Shown here in pieces: positions 54,010 to 62,278 of a stretch of 64,000 nt of DNA. This stretch comes from Buttiauxella sp965119215 (GTDB taxonomy: Bacteria; Pseudomonadota; Gammaproteobacteria; Enterobacterales; Enterobacteriaceae), in the NCBI GenBank assembly GCA_965119215.1, contig CBCPKK010000011.1, forward strand, positions 124,001 through 188,000, read 5' to 3'. The notes under the pieces were generated by a model. That model did not search any database, was not told where the DNA came from, and was given only the letters and a program-made list of their open reading frames with translations. The stretch's first letter is position 1. Each line of letters opens with the position of its first letter. The translations under genes were made by a program, and so were the position numbers.

Positions 54010-54816
54010 ATGAAATTCGTCTCTTTTAATATCAACGGCCTGCGCGCCCGTCCGCATCAACTTCAAGCGATTGTTGAGCAGCATCAGCCCGATGTTATCG
54101 GCTTGCAGGAAACTAAAGTCCATGACGACATGTTCCCGCTCGAAGATGTCGCAAAGCTTGGCTACAACGTCTTTTATCATGGTCAGAAAGGCCATTACGG
54201 TGTGGCGCTGTTAACCAAAGAAACGCCGATTTCGGTACGCCGTGGCTTCCCCGGTGACGATGAAGAAGCGCAACGCCGCATTATTATGGCGGAAATTCCC
54301 TCGCCATTAGGCAACCTGACGGTGATCAATGGTTACTTCCCGCAGGGTGAAAGCCGCGACCATCCAACCAAATTCCCGGCTAAAGCAAAGTTCTACCAGG
54401 ATCTGCAAAACTACCTGGATAACGAACTGAATAAAGACAATCCGGTGCTGATTATGGGCGATGTGAACATCAGCCCAACCGACCTGGATATCGGCATTGG
54501 TGAAGATAGCCGTAAGCGCTGGTTGCGTACCGGCAAATGTTCCTTCCTGCCGGAAGAACGCGAGTGGATGGACCGCCTGATGAGCTGGGGTCTGGTCGAC
54601 ACTTTCCGCCACGCCAACCCGGAAGCGCAAGACAAGTTCTCGTGGTTTGATTACCGCTCAAAAGGTTTTGATGATAACCGCGGGCTGCGTATCGACCTGC
54701 TGTTGGCAAGCCGCCCGCTGGCGGATCGTTGCGTGGCAACGGGCATTGATTACGAAATTCGCAGCATGGAAAAGCCATCGGATCACGCACCAGTTTGGGC
54801 TGAATTTAAGCTCTAA
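54010..54816 (+). CDS. xthA: Exodeoxyribonuclease III
   Basis: XthA is the main AP endonuclease and a 3'-5' exonuclease of base-excision repair. Catalytic motifs are intact: LQETKVHDD (Glu about 34), GDVNISPTDLDIG (Asp and Asn about 151-153), FSWFDYRSKGFDDNRGLRIDLL and SDHAPVWAEF (His about 259). ATG 54010 gives MKFVSFNINGLRARP and 268 residues, exactly as in E. coli. The 57-codon upstream extension is rejected. Confidence 0.97.
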   Translation: MKFVSFNINGLRARPHQLQAIVEQHQPDVIGLQETKVHDDMFPLEDVAKLGYNVFYHGQKGHYGVALLTKETPISVRRGFPGDDEEAQRRIIMAEIPSPLGNLTVINGYFPQGESRDHPTKFPAKAKFYQDLQNYLDNELNKDNPVLIMGDVNISPTDLDIGIGEDSRKRWLRTGKCSFLPEEREWMDRLMSWGLVDTFRHANPEAQDKFSWFDYRSKGFDDNRGLRIDLLLASRPLADRCVATGIDYEIRSMEKPSDHAPVWAEFKL

Positions 54817-54837
54817 GTTTTGCTTTAAGGACACATT

Positions 54838-54879
54838 ATGAACACCACGAGTCGCAGAGGTTTCTTACCCGATGCGTAA
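54838..54879 (+). CDS. Possible 13-residue leader peptide before the TVP38-family gene
   Basis: The frame MNTTSRRGFLPDA has a better ribosome site (AAGGA, 6-7 bases from its ATG) than the next gene. Its stop overlaps the start of the next gene by 8 bases. It could couple translation of the membrane protein or be a remnant of another gene's start. I do not know a homologue. Confidence 0.35.
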   Translation: MNTTSRRGFLPDA

Positions 54880-55531
54880 GTTACTCTTTGCCACTCTGGT
54901 CGTTATTTTTGTCCTGATGATTATCTTCCTGCCGCCTGGAACCCTTGCGGCACTGCAACATTATCAAGCGCAGTTCTCCGCCTGGCACCATCAACATCCA
55001 CTGCAAACGGCGGTGGTGTTCTTTGTGATTTATGTCGCAATCACCACCCTTTCGATCCCCGGCGCTACGCTGTTAACACTGCTAGCCGGTTCGCAGTTTG
55101 GCCTGGTTCAGGGAACGGTGCTGGTTGCGCTAGCGGCGACCTGTGGCGCAACACTTGCGATGCTCATCAGCCGTTATTTACTGCGCGATTGGGTACAGCA
55201 ACGATTCGCAGCCCCTATGTCGGTCATTAATCGCGGGATGGAACAAGAAGGTTTGTACTATCTTTTTGCTTTGCGCCTGACGCCCCTCTTCCCGTTCTTT
55301 TTGATCAATTTGCTGATGGGACTGACGCCCGTCAAAACGCTGCGTTATTTTGCCGTTAGCCTTGTCGGGATGCTGCCTGCGATTGTTGTCTACCTTAATG
55401 CCGGACGTGAATTGAGCCAGCTTCGCACACTTAGCGATATTCTCTCACCCGGCATGATGGTGATGTTTATTTTGCTGGGGTTATTGCCGCTGGTTTCACG
55501 CCGTATTGTTGCCCGATTTCGCCCACGTTAA
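54872..55531 (+). CDS. TVP38/TMEM64-family membrane protein
   Basis: This 219-residue inner-membrane protein belongs to the TVP38/TMEM64 (SNARE-associated, DedA-like) family. E. coli has two relatives, YdjX and YdjZ, in the same interval after xthA; here only one is present. Family motifs are SIPGATLLTLLAGSQFG (about 66-82), the amphipathic MLISRYLLRDWVQQRF and FALRLTPLFPFFLINLLMG (about 131-150). DedA-related proteins are linked to lipid flipping, but no function is shown for this branch. Whether it is ydjX or ydjZ I cannot decide. Confidence 0.85.
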   Translation: MRKLLFATLVVIFVLMIIFLPPGTLAALQHYQAQFSAWHHQHPLQTAVVFFVIYVAITTLSIPGATLLTLLAGSQFGLVQGTVLVALAATCGATLAMLISRYLLRDWVQQRFAAPMSVINRGMEQEGLYYLFALRLTPLFPFFLINLLMGLTPVKTLRYFAVSLVGMLPAIVVYLNAGRELSQLRTLSDILSPGMMVMFILLGLLPLVSRRIVARFRPR

Positions 55532-55548
55532 TTTTTGAGGACTCCACT

Positions 55549-56727
55549 TTGCGCGGTTTTATTTGCCTGACAGTTTCGCTGCTGCTAAGCACAATGGCTT
55601 TCGCCAGTTCCCCTTCTGACTGGCAAACATTACGACAGCAAGCAAAAGGCCAGACTGTGTATTTCAATGCCTGGGGTGGTGATCCTGCGGTAAACAGTTA
55701 CCTCGACTGGGTTGCGGGCGAAATGAAACAGCATTATGGCGTGACGGTAAAAATGGTGCGTCTTGCTGATGCCGCCGACGCGGTAAAACGTATTCAGAGT
55801 GAAGCAACCGCCGGGCGTAAAGATAATGGTTCGGTCGATTTACTGTGGGTCAACGGCGAGAACTTCCATACCCTGAAACAGGCCGGATTACTCAAAGAAG
55901 GCTGGGCGTGGGAATTACCCAACTGGCGTTATGTTGATCAGAAAAAACCGGTACGCGAGGATTTCTCGCAACCTACTGACGGAGCAGAAGCACCGTGGGG
56001 CAGTGCGCAGCTGATGTTAATCGGCAATGCGCAGCCAAACGTCGCTTTCCCGCGTAGTGCGCCAGAATTGCTGGCGTTTGCCAAGGCACACCCAGGCAAA
56101 CTGAGCTATCCTCGCCCGCCAGATTTCACCGGTACCGCGTTTATAGAACAGCTTTTGATTGTATTGACGCAAAACCCGCAGGTATTACGCCTGCCGCCTG
56201 ATCCGGCAACGTTTAATCAGGTGACAGCGCCGCTGTGGGATTATCTGGATAAGCTGCATCCGCTTTTATGGCGCGAGGGCAAAACCTTCCCGCCAACGCC
56301 TGCGCGCATGGACCGCATGCTGGCTGACGGCGAACTACTGCTTTCCGTCACCTTTAATCCCGCACATGTCGATAATCTTATCGACCGCAAACAACTGCCG
56401 AAAAGCGCTCAGGCATTTGGCTTTACGCAAGACATGTTGGGCAACGTCCATTTTGTGACGATCCCTGCCAATGCCCGCAACCAGGCCGGTGCTCAGGTGC
56501 TGGCTAATTTCCTGATGTCACCTGAAGCGCAAATCCGCAAGGCCACTCCGGCAATTTGGGGTGACGCCACAATTCTGGATAGCGAAACGCTGCCGTCGCC
56601 GCTGAACAAGCAGCTTAATGCCCAAAAACCTGCCCACCAGCAAACGGTGCCATATCTGGCTGAACCGCACGCCGCCTGGGTTAATGCACTGGAAAAAGAG
56701 TGGTTACAGCGTTACGGGGCAATGTGA
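55549..56727 (+). CDS. ynjB: ABC transporter periplasmic-binding protein YnjB
   Basis: YnjB is the solute-binding component of an ABC importer of unknown substrate, in the family that includes thiamine and iron binding proteins. A signal peptide ends near residue 19 (AFA). Family blocks are YFNAWGGDPAVNSYLDWV, VDLLWVNGENFHTLK, YPRPPDFTGTAFIEQLL and EPHAAWVNALEKEWLQRYG. The start is TTG at 55549 with GAGG 8 bases upstream; no in-frame ATG would keep the signal peptide. Length is 392 residues against 388 in E. coli. Confidence 0.9.
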   Translation: MRGFICLTVSLLLSTMAFASSPSDWQTLRQQAKGQTVYFNAWGGDPAVNSYLDWVAGEMKQHYGVTVKMVRLADAADAVKRIQSEATAGRKDNGSVDLLWVNGENFHTLKQAGLLKEGWAWELPNWRYVDQKKPVREDFSQPTDGAEAPWGSAQLMLIGNAQPNVAFPRSAPELLAFAKAHPGKLSYPRPPDFTGTAFIEQLLIVLTQNPQVLRLPPDPATFNQVTAPLWDYLDKLHPLLWREGKTFPPTPARMDRMLADGELLLSVTFNPAHVDNLIDRKQLPKSAQAFGFTQDMLGNVHFVTIPANARNQAGAQVLANFLMSPEAQIRKATPAIWGDATILDSETLPSPLNKQLNAQKPAHQQTVPYLAEPHAAWVNALEKEWLQRYGAM

Positions 56728-58304
56728 GCCATCGCGCTTTACAACGCGGGTTAGCCTGGCTTGCCGTGGGGGGTGTTTTCGCCCCGCTGATACCAGGCTT
56801 GGTCATGATGTTCAAACCCGTGCTGATGGCAGACATCTGGCAGGCGCTGTGGGCTGATAACCAATGGCCTGGCGCATTGCGAGCTACGCTGAACTCGACC
56901 GTGATTAGCGTAGCCGGTTCACTTGCGCTGTGTCTTATTCTGCTTTGCGGGCTGTGGCCTGGCGCGCGCTGGCAGCGTTATACCTCGCAACTGCCCTTTC
57001 TGCTGGCGTTACCGCATGTCGCCTTTGCCAGCGGTTTCTTGTTCCTGTTTGCCGATAACGGCTGGCTGGCGCGACTGTGCGGCGTATCGTTTCATCTTGA
57101 TGAAAATGGCGTTGGCCTGGGTATATTGTTGGCGCTTAAAGAGAGCTGGTTTTTGCTGTGGATTGCCAGCACGCAGCTTGATCACCAGACACTTTCCCAA
57201 CAGCTCACCGTCGCGCAAAGCCTGGGCTATGGCCCGCTGCAAAGCCGCGTGCGGGTACTGATCCCACAGTTATTACCGCGCCTTAAATGGGCATTGCTGG
57301 CGGTGGTGGCGTACAGCCTTTCGGTTGTGGATGTCGCCATTATTCTCGGCCCGGCAAACCCGCCTACGCTTGCGGTGCTGGCCTGGCAGTGGCTCAACGA
57401 TGCCGACCCGCAACGCATGGCGATGGGCATGTTAACGTCGCTATTACTGGTCGTTATTCTGGGGGTTTTTATCGCGCTGGGCTATGGCTTATGGCTAATG
57501 CTGCACCGGGCTTTAGGGCAGTTTTCCGGTCGACGGCATCAACTGAGCATCCAGCCGCTGGCATCTGGTTTAGGTTCCATAATCACAGTCATCGGCATCG
57601 CGGCGATTGTTATGCTGCTGCTTTGGTCATTTGCCGACGGCTGGTTTTACCCGGCGATTCTGCCCGATGATTTCGCATTTTCAGCCTGGCAATCAGCTGA
57701 GCTTTCGCCATTAATCACCACATTGCTGCTGGCGCTGGCAAGCAGTCTGATTGGTTTGCTGGTAATTATTTTGTGGCTTGAAGGCGGTAGTTCGCGGTTT
57801 GATCTCTGGCTCGCGTTGCCGTTATTTCTGCCTGCGTTGCCGCTGGTCGCCGGGCAATACCGAATGTTGCTGATACTTGAGCAAGACGGCGGTTGGCTGG
57901 GCGTTATCTGGAGCCACCTGTTGTGGGTTGTGCCTTACATGCTTCTGGTGGCGCGGCCTGCGTGGCAGCAATTAGATCCCCGCCTGGTTATTACCGCCCG
58001 TACTCTTGGCTGGTCAGACTGGAAAATTTTGTTTGGGGTTAAACTACCGCTTCTTGTTCGCCCAATGCTTGCCGCATTAGCCGTCGGTTTTTCGGTAAGC
58101 GTCGCACAATATCTACCGACGCTGTACGCCGGTGCCGGGCGTTTTGCTACCGTTACCACAGAAACCGTGGCACTGAGCAGCGGTGGCGACCCACAGCAAC
58201 AGGCGATTCAGGCATTATTGCAAATGCTCCTCCCGACGATGATGTTTATCGCCACACGCAAGGTTCACCGCCTGATAGGCCATTATCGGCAAGGATTACG
58301 CTAA
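56724..58304 (+). CDS. ynjC: ABC transporter permease YnjC
   Basis: YnjC is a fused two-domain permease with about twelve membrane helices. Each half carries a binding-protein-dependent transport signature, for example the EAA-like loops AQSLGYGPLQSRVRVLIPQLLP (about 170) and ARTLGWSDWKILFGVKLPLL (about 430). The start is GTG at 56724, overlapping the ynjB stop by four bases (GTGA), which is preferable to GTG-type starts inside ynjB. That gives 526 residues, somewhat longer than E. coli YnjC. The substrate is unknown; thiamine and sulphur compounds have been guessed for the family. Confidence 0.9.
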   Translation: MSHRALQRGLAWLAVGGVFAPLIPGLVMMFKPVLMADIWQALWADNQWPGALRATLNSTVISVAGSLALCLILLCGLWPGARWQRYTSQLPFLLALPHVAFASGFLFLFADNGWLARLCGVSFHLDENGVGLGILLALKESWFLLWIASTQLDHQTLSQQLTVAQSLGYGPLQSRVRVLIPQLLPRLKWALLAVVAYSLSVVDVAIILGPANPPTLAVLAWQWLNDADPQRMAMGMLTSLLLVVILGVFIALGYGLWLMLHRALGQFSGRRHQLSIQPLASGLGSIITVIGIAAIVMLLLWSFADGWFYPAILPDDFAFSAWQSAELSPLITTLLLALASSLIGLLVIILWLEGGSSRFDLWLALPLFLPALPLVAGQYRMLLILEQDGGWLGVIWSHLLWVVPYMLLVARPAWQQLDPRLVITARTLGWSDWKILFGVKLPLLVRPMLAALAVGFSVSVAQYLPTLYAGAGRFATVTTETVALSSGGDPQQQAIQALLQMLLPTMMFIATRKVHRLIGHYRQGLR

Positions 58305-58942
58305 TGCTGAATGTTCAGGATTGCTCTATTTCTAACGCTTCCCGCTCGCTGATTCAGAACGTAAATTTCACGGTTTCCCCCGGCGAAGTGCTGACGCTAA
58401 TGGGGCCGTCTGGCGCGGGAAAATCAACCTTTTTGAGCTGGATGATTGGTGCGCTAACGGCAGAATTTAGCGTGAAGGGCGAGCTGTGGCTTAACCAGCA
58501 ACGCCGCGATACGTTACCCACTGAGCGACGCAAAATTGGTATTTTATTTCAGGATGCGCTGTTATTCGCCCATCTCAATGTCGGGCAGAATCTGGCGATG
58601 GCGCTTCCCGCCGGGATCAAAGGACGCGAACAGCGGCAGCATTGTGTTGAAGAAGCGCTGGCAAACGCGCAATTAGCCAACTTTTCACGGCGCGACCCGG
58701 CAACACTTTCTGGCGGTGAACGCGCACGTGTCAGCGTGTTGCGAGCATTATTGGCAAAACCGGAAGCCTTATTGCTTGATGAACCTTTCTCACGCCTTGA
58801 TCAAACATTACGCGAGCAGTTTCGCCAGTTTGTCTGGCAGCAAGTTGAACAGCAGGCACTTCCGGTGGTGCTGGTGACGCACGATCTGCAAGATATTCCG
58901 CTAAACGGGCGCGTGATTAGGTTTGATTCGTCATACCTATAA
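58304..58942 (+). CDS. ynjD: ABC transporter ATPase YnjD
   Basis: YnjD is the ATPase of the YnjBCD importer. Walker A GPSGAGKSTFL, Q-loop ILFQDALLF, signature LSGGERARVSVLRAL and Walker B ALLLDEPFSRLD are intact over 212 residues. Its ATG overlaps the ynjC stop (TAATG). A terminator follows, separating the operon from ynjE. Confidence 0.93.
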   Translation: MLNVQDCSISNASRSLIQNVNFTVSPGEVLTLMGPSGAGKSTFLSWMIGALTAEFSVKGELWLNQQRRDTLPTERRKIGILFQDALLFAHLNVGQNLAMALPAGIKGREQRQHCVEEALANAQLANFSRRDPATLSGGERARVSVLRALLAKPEALLLDEPFSRLDQTLREQFRQFVWQQVEQQALPVVLVTHDLQDIPLNGRVIRFDSSYL

Positions 58943-58972
58943 TGCTGATGAATATGCGTTACCGCAAAGAAT

Positions 58973-59012
58973 AGCCGCCGTTATTGGGCAAGAATAGCGG
59001 CTCTTTTTTTCT
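58973..59012 (+). terminator. Terminator after ynjD
   Basis: AGCCGC and GCGGCT flank an 18-base loop and are followed by TCTTTTTTT. Confidence 0.7.
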
Positions 59013-59032
59013 CTCCTTTCTCAGGTTATAAG

Positions 59033-60328
59033 ATGAAACGTGTTTCTCAACTAACCGCCGCCTTGATGTTATCCGGGTTGGCGCACATGGCTTTTGCCGC
59101 AGATATGCCTTCTCAGATGACTTTTCCCAGCCTTCAAGCGCAGCACGGCGTGGTTATTGATACACGTCCAAGTGCCTTTTATAACGGTTGGCCGCAAACC
59201 GTTCACGGTGTGGGTGGGCATGAGCCTGCCGCGCTCAATTTATCTGCCAGCTGGCTGGGTATGATGAATAACGAGCAGCTAAAACTGTGGGCGCAGCAGC
59301 ACAACATTGCGCCGGATAGCCTGATTGCGCTGTACGGTCAAAGTGATGAAACAAACGCGGTTAAAGCGCGCCTGGTGAAACTGGGCTATCCGCATATCGC
59401 GGTGTTGTCCGATGCTCTGCAACAACCTGCCCGTCTGCAAAAAATGGCGCATTTCGAGCAGCTCGTTTATCCGCAGTGGCTGCATAACCTGATGCAGAAT
59501 AAACCCGTTGCGGCGCAACCTGCGGGTGAAGTAAAAATCATCGAAGCCGCCTGGGGTGCACCAAAACAGTATTTGCTGAGCCATATTCCAGGTGCTGATT
59601 ACATCGACACCAACGACATTGAAAGCGAACCGCTGTGGAATAAAGTTTCTGACGAAAAGCTCAAAGCGTTGCTGGCAAAACACGGTATTCGTCACGACAC
59701 CACGGTGATTATGTACGGGCGTGATGTTTACGCTGCTGCGCGTGTCGCACAAATACTGCTGTATGCAGGCGTGAAAGATGTGCGTTTGCTGGATGGTGGT
59801 TGGCAGAGCTGGTCTGATGCGAAATTGCCTGTAGAGCGCGGTTTGCCAAACGACGTTAAACCAGCACCCGACTTTGGCGCGCCAATTCCTGGCCAGCCAC
59901 AGTTGATGCTCGACACCGAGCAAGCTCGCGGGCTGTTAGGCCGTAAAGATGCATCGCTGGTCAGCATTCGTTCGTGGCCTGAGTTTATCGGCTCCACCAG
60001 CGGCTATAGCTACATTAAACCAAAAGGTGAGATTGCCGGTGCGCGTTGGGGCCATGCGGGTTCTGACTCCACGCATATGGAAGATTTCCATAATCCAGAT
60101 GGCACCATGCGTTCGGCTGATGATATCGCGGCGATGTGGAAAAGCTGGAACATCATGCCGGATCAGCACGTTGCATTTTACTGCGGCACCGGCTGGCGCG
60201 CGTCCGAAACCTTCATGTATGCCCGCGCAATGGGCTGGCAGAATGTTGGTGTGTACGATGGCGGCTGGTACGAGTGGAGCAGTAATCCGAACAATCCCGT
60301 TGTGACGGGTGAACGTAAACCTGACTAA
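59033..60328 (+). CDS. ynjE: Three-domain thiosulfate sulfurtransferase YnjE
   Basis: YnjE is a secreted protein with three rhodanese domains, of which only the last is catalytic. A signal peptide ends near residue 23 (AFA). The active-site Cys is in AFYCGTGWRASE (about residue 383), with the loop CGTGWR typical of YnjE. E. coli YnjE acts in sulphur transfer, reported to assist molybdopterin biosynthesis. Length is 431 residues, as in relatives. Confidence 0.94.
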   Translation: MKRVSQLTAALMLSGLAHMAFAADMPSQMTFPSLQAQHGVVIDTRPSAFYNGWPQTVHGVGGHEPAALNLSASWLGMMNNEQLKLWAQQHNIAPDSLIALYGQSDETNAVKARLVKLGYPHIAVLSDALQQPARLQKMAHFEQLVYPQWLHNLMQNKPVAAQPAGEVKIIEAAWGAPKQYLLSHIPGADYIDTNDIESEPLWNKVSDEKLKALLAKHGIRHDTTVIMYGRDVYAAARVAQILLYAGVKDVRLLDGGWQSWSDAKLPVERGLPNDVKPAPDFGAPIPGQPQLMLDTEQARGLLGRKDASLVSIRSWPEFIGSTSGYSYIKPKGEIAGARWGHAGSDSTHMEDFHNPDGTMRSADDIAAMWKSWNIMPDQHVAFYCGTGWRASETFMYARAMGWQNVGVYDGGWYEWSSNPNNPVVTGERKPD

Positions 60329-60337
60329 GCCTTTACT

Positions 60338-60363
60338 AAACGGTAGCTAACACTACCGTTTTT
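60338..60363. terminator. Bidirectional terminator between ynjE and ynjF
   Basis: AAACGGTAG-ctaaca-CTACCGTTT followed by TTT ends ynjE and overlaps the last codons of ynjF on the other strand. Confidence 0.8.
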
Positions 60364-60973
60364 CTGCCCGACTTAACGTCTGATAACCGCTCCATACTCG
60401 CGTAAAAGTCGTCATCCAACACAGCGCACCAAACACCCACGCGAACCAGACAAACAGTTCCGGGAACAGGCAACTCAAAACAAATAGCGCGATGGTTTCC
60501 GTCCCTTCTGTTAATCCGCCTAAATAGTAAAACGATTTGTGTGCATAACCTGGGTTATCAAGCTGATGTTTTTGCGCGACAGCGGCAAAGGCCAGAAAAC
60601 TGCTGCCCGTACCGATAAACGCAAACAGTAACCATCCGCCAGCCAGTGCGTTTTGTGCCGGATCGGCAAGAATAAAACCAAACGGCACCAGCGCGTAAAA
60701 CAGGAAATCCAACGCGATATCCAAAAAACCACCGGCATCGGTCAAACCACGCCGCCGCGCCAGCGCGCCATCCAGTCCATCAAACAGACGGTTCAGAACA
60801 ATAGCCACCAGCGCTGCGCCATACCATTGCAGCGCCAGCAACGGCAAGGCGAGCACACCGATGGCAAAACCAAATAGCGTCAGCCCATCCGGTGTAATGG
60901 CGGGTTTATCCAGCGCACTTGCCATGCGCTCAAGAGTCGGCTTAATGCGGGGATGAAGATAGCTATCAAACAT
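60353..60973 (-). CDS. ynjF: CDP-alcohol phosphatidyltransferase-family protein YnjF
   Basis: YnjF is a membrane enzyme of the CDP-alcohol phosphatidyltransferase family. The signature DGLDGALARRRGLTDAGGFL followed by DIALD matches DG-x2-AR-x8-G-x3-D-x3-D (about residues 64-88). Five or six membrane helices are visible. ATG 60973 (MFDSYLHPRIKP) gives 206 residues as in E. coli; the 30-codon extension is rejected. The alcohol substrate is unknown. It overlaps the ynjA end by 8 bases. Confidence 0.93.
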   Translation of the reverse strand: MFDSYLHPRIKPTLERMASALDKPAITPDGLTLFGFAIGVLALPLLALQWYGAALVAIVLNRLFDGLDGALARRRGLTDAGGFLDIALDFLFYALVPFGFILADPAQNALAGGWLLFAFIGTGSSFLAFAAVAQKHQLDNPGYAHKSFYYLGGLTEGTETIALFVLSCLFPELFVWFAWVFGALCWMTTFTRVWSGYQTLSRAEKR

Positions 60974-61544
60974 TGGGCTGTTTCCCGGTAGCGCTGACAC
61001 ATAGCCCTTGAGCAGGAATATCCAGCGCGGCATTAAAACGTGCGGACAGGTTCTGAAAAGCAATCAGCGCGGTTAATTCGGTGATGGCTTTCTCATCAAA
61101 ATACACTTTCAATTCGGCTTTCAGCGCATCACTGATTTGGGGTGGTGTTGCGGTCATAGCATCAGCATAGGCCAGCGCCGCTTGCTCTTTATCGGTGAAA
61201 AGCGTTTCTTCACGCCAGTTGGCCACTGCCAGCACTTTATCCATCGAACCGCTGCGTTCTGCCAGGCGCAAACTGTTGGCATCAATGCAAAATTCGCAGC
61301 AACATTGTTGAGATACGCGCGTCATCACCAGTGAACGCACCACCGCATCAATACCCGAGCGGCGTCTTTCAAGAAAACCGACAAACAGAGCGACCAACCA
61401 GAATAAATAGGGAAACCGTCCCCACCAGCGGGTGGGATTGAGCACCGCGCCGAAATGCTTTTGTTGCATCGAAACAATGGGCCGTAAACTGGCAGGCAAT
61501 TTTTCAAGCGGCGTCACCCACGGGGAGCTCTTTTTAGTCATCAT
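60966..61544 (-). CDS. ynjA: Carboxymuconolactone decarboxylase-family protein YnjA
   Basis: YnjA is an AhpD/carboxymuconolactone decarboxylase-fold protein. The redox-type motif CCCEFCIDANS (about residues 80-90) holds the paired cysteines, and ALIAFQNLSARFNAALDIPAQ closes the fold. The 192 residues align with E. coli YnjA (182). In E. coli ynjA lies upstream of ynjB; here it is beside ynjF and coupled to it, so the gene order differs. The ribosome site is weak and the start could be either of two adjacent ATGs. Confidence 0.88.
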   Translation of the reverse strand: MMTKKSSPWVTPLEKLPASLRPIVSMQQKHFGAVLNPTRWWGRFPYLFWLVALFVGFLERRRSGIDAVVRSLVMTRVSQQCCCEFCIDANSLRLAERSGSMDKVLAVANWREETLFTDKEQAALAYADAMTATPPQISDALKAELKVYFDEKAITELTALIAFQNLSARFNAALDIPAQGLCVSATGKQPNV

Positions 61545-61617
61545 TCGGGAAAATCTTCAGATAAGCCTTGGTGGCAGGTATTATGCCACGCCCACGAACG
61601 AAGTTTGGATTGGTATG

Positions 61618-62031
61618 ATGAAAAGCATTGATGTGGTTGCGGCCATTATTGAGCAACACGGTAAAATTTTGCTCGCGCGTCGCCCGGAAAGCGGTGACCA
61701 GGCGGGTTTGTGGGAATTTCCCGGCGGCAAAGTCGACGGTCAAGAGTCCCAGCCTGCGGCACTTGCGCGGGAACTCGAAGAAGAATTAGCGATTAAAGCC
61801 GTGGTGGGGAATTATGTCGCGAGCCATCAGCGTAAAGTGTCCGGGCGAATTATTCATCTTCATGCCTGGCATGTGCCTGAATTTACCGGTGAGATGAAAG
61901 CGCTTTGCCACAGTGAGCTGGTCTGGTGTTTACCTGCCGAGGCGTTTAATTACACGCTTGCCCCGGCAGATATTCCATTACTTGAAGCGTTTATGTCTTT
62001 ACGCGACGCCACACCAAAGGATTCGTGCTGA
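61618..62031 (+). CDS. nudG: Nudix nucleotide pyrophosphatase NudG
   Basis: NudG hydrolyses damaged pyrimidine nucleotides such as 5-hydroxy-CTP and CTP to monophosphates. The Nudix box GGKVDGQESQPAALARELEE followed by ELAI (about 35-58) keeps the catalytic EELxEE core. SHQRKVSGRIIHLHAWHVPEF matches E. coli NudG. The start is ATG 61618 by alignment (MKSIDVVAA with MKMIEVVAA); ATG 61615 is adjacent. It gives 137 residues. Its last 41 bases overlap ynjH on the opposite strand. Confidence 0.93.
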   Translation: MKSIDVVAAIIEQHGKILLARRPESGDQAGLWEFPGGKVDGQESQPAALARELEEELAIKAVVGNYVASHQRKVSGRIIHLHAWHVPEFTGEMKALCHSELVWCLPAEAFNYTLAPADIPLLEAFMSLRDATPKDSC

Positions 62032-62278
62032 GGGTTTTCTCGTCACGTTGGCATTGCAGCAATACGCCACCATCCGCTTTTACTACTGCACCTTCAGAAT
62101 AATTCTGATCCTGATAAATACAGCACTGGCTGCACGGTGCAGCACGTTGCCCTTGCGAGCTAAACACTTCCGGCGGCACGTTGATGTCCACCTGCGGATC
62201 AAGGCGTTGTGCCATCCCCGGCAGGCTGGTCATTATCAGTGCTGCGCCGACGACGAGCAGGCTTTTTAGTCGCATCAT
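61991..62278 (-). CDS. ynjH: DUF1496 periplasmic protein YnjH
   Basis: YnjH is a small secreted protein of unknown function. The signal peptide MMRLKSLLVVGAALIMTSLPGMA precedes the conserved body VDINVPPEVFSSQGQRAAPC, SQCCIYQDQNYSEGAVVKA and LLQCQRDEKTLSTNPLVWRRVK, nearly identical to E. coli YnjH. GAGGG lies 5 bases before the ATG at 62278. The signal-peptide region is read in another frame as the C-terminal tail of TopB, an overlap of 80 bases on the same strand. Confidence 0.9.
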   Translation of the reverse strand: MMRLKSLLVVGAALIMTSLPGMAQRLDPQVDINVPPEVFSSQGQRAAPCSQCCIYQDQNYSEGAVVKADGGVLLQCQRDEKTLSTNPLVWRRVKT

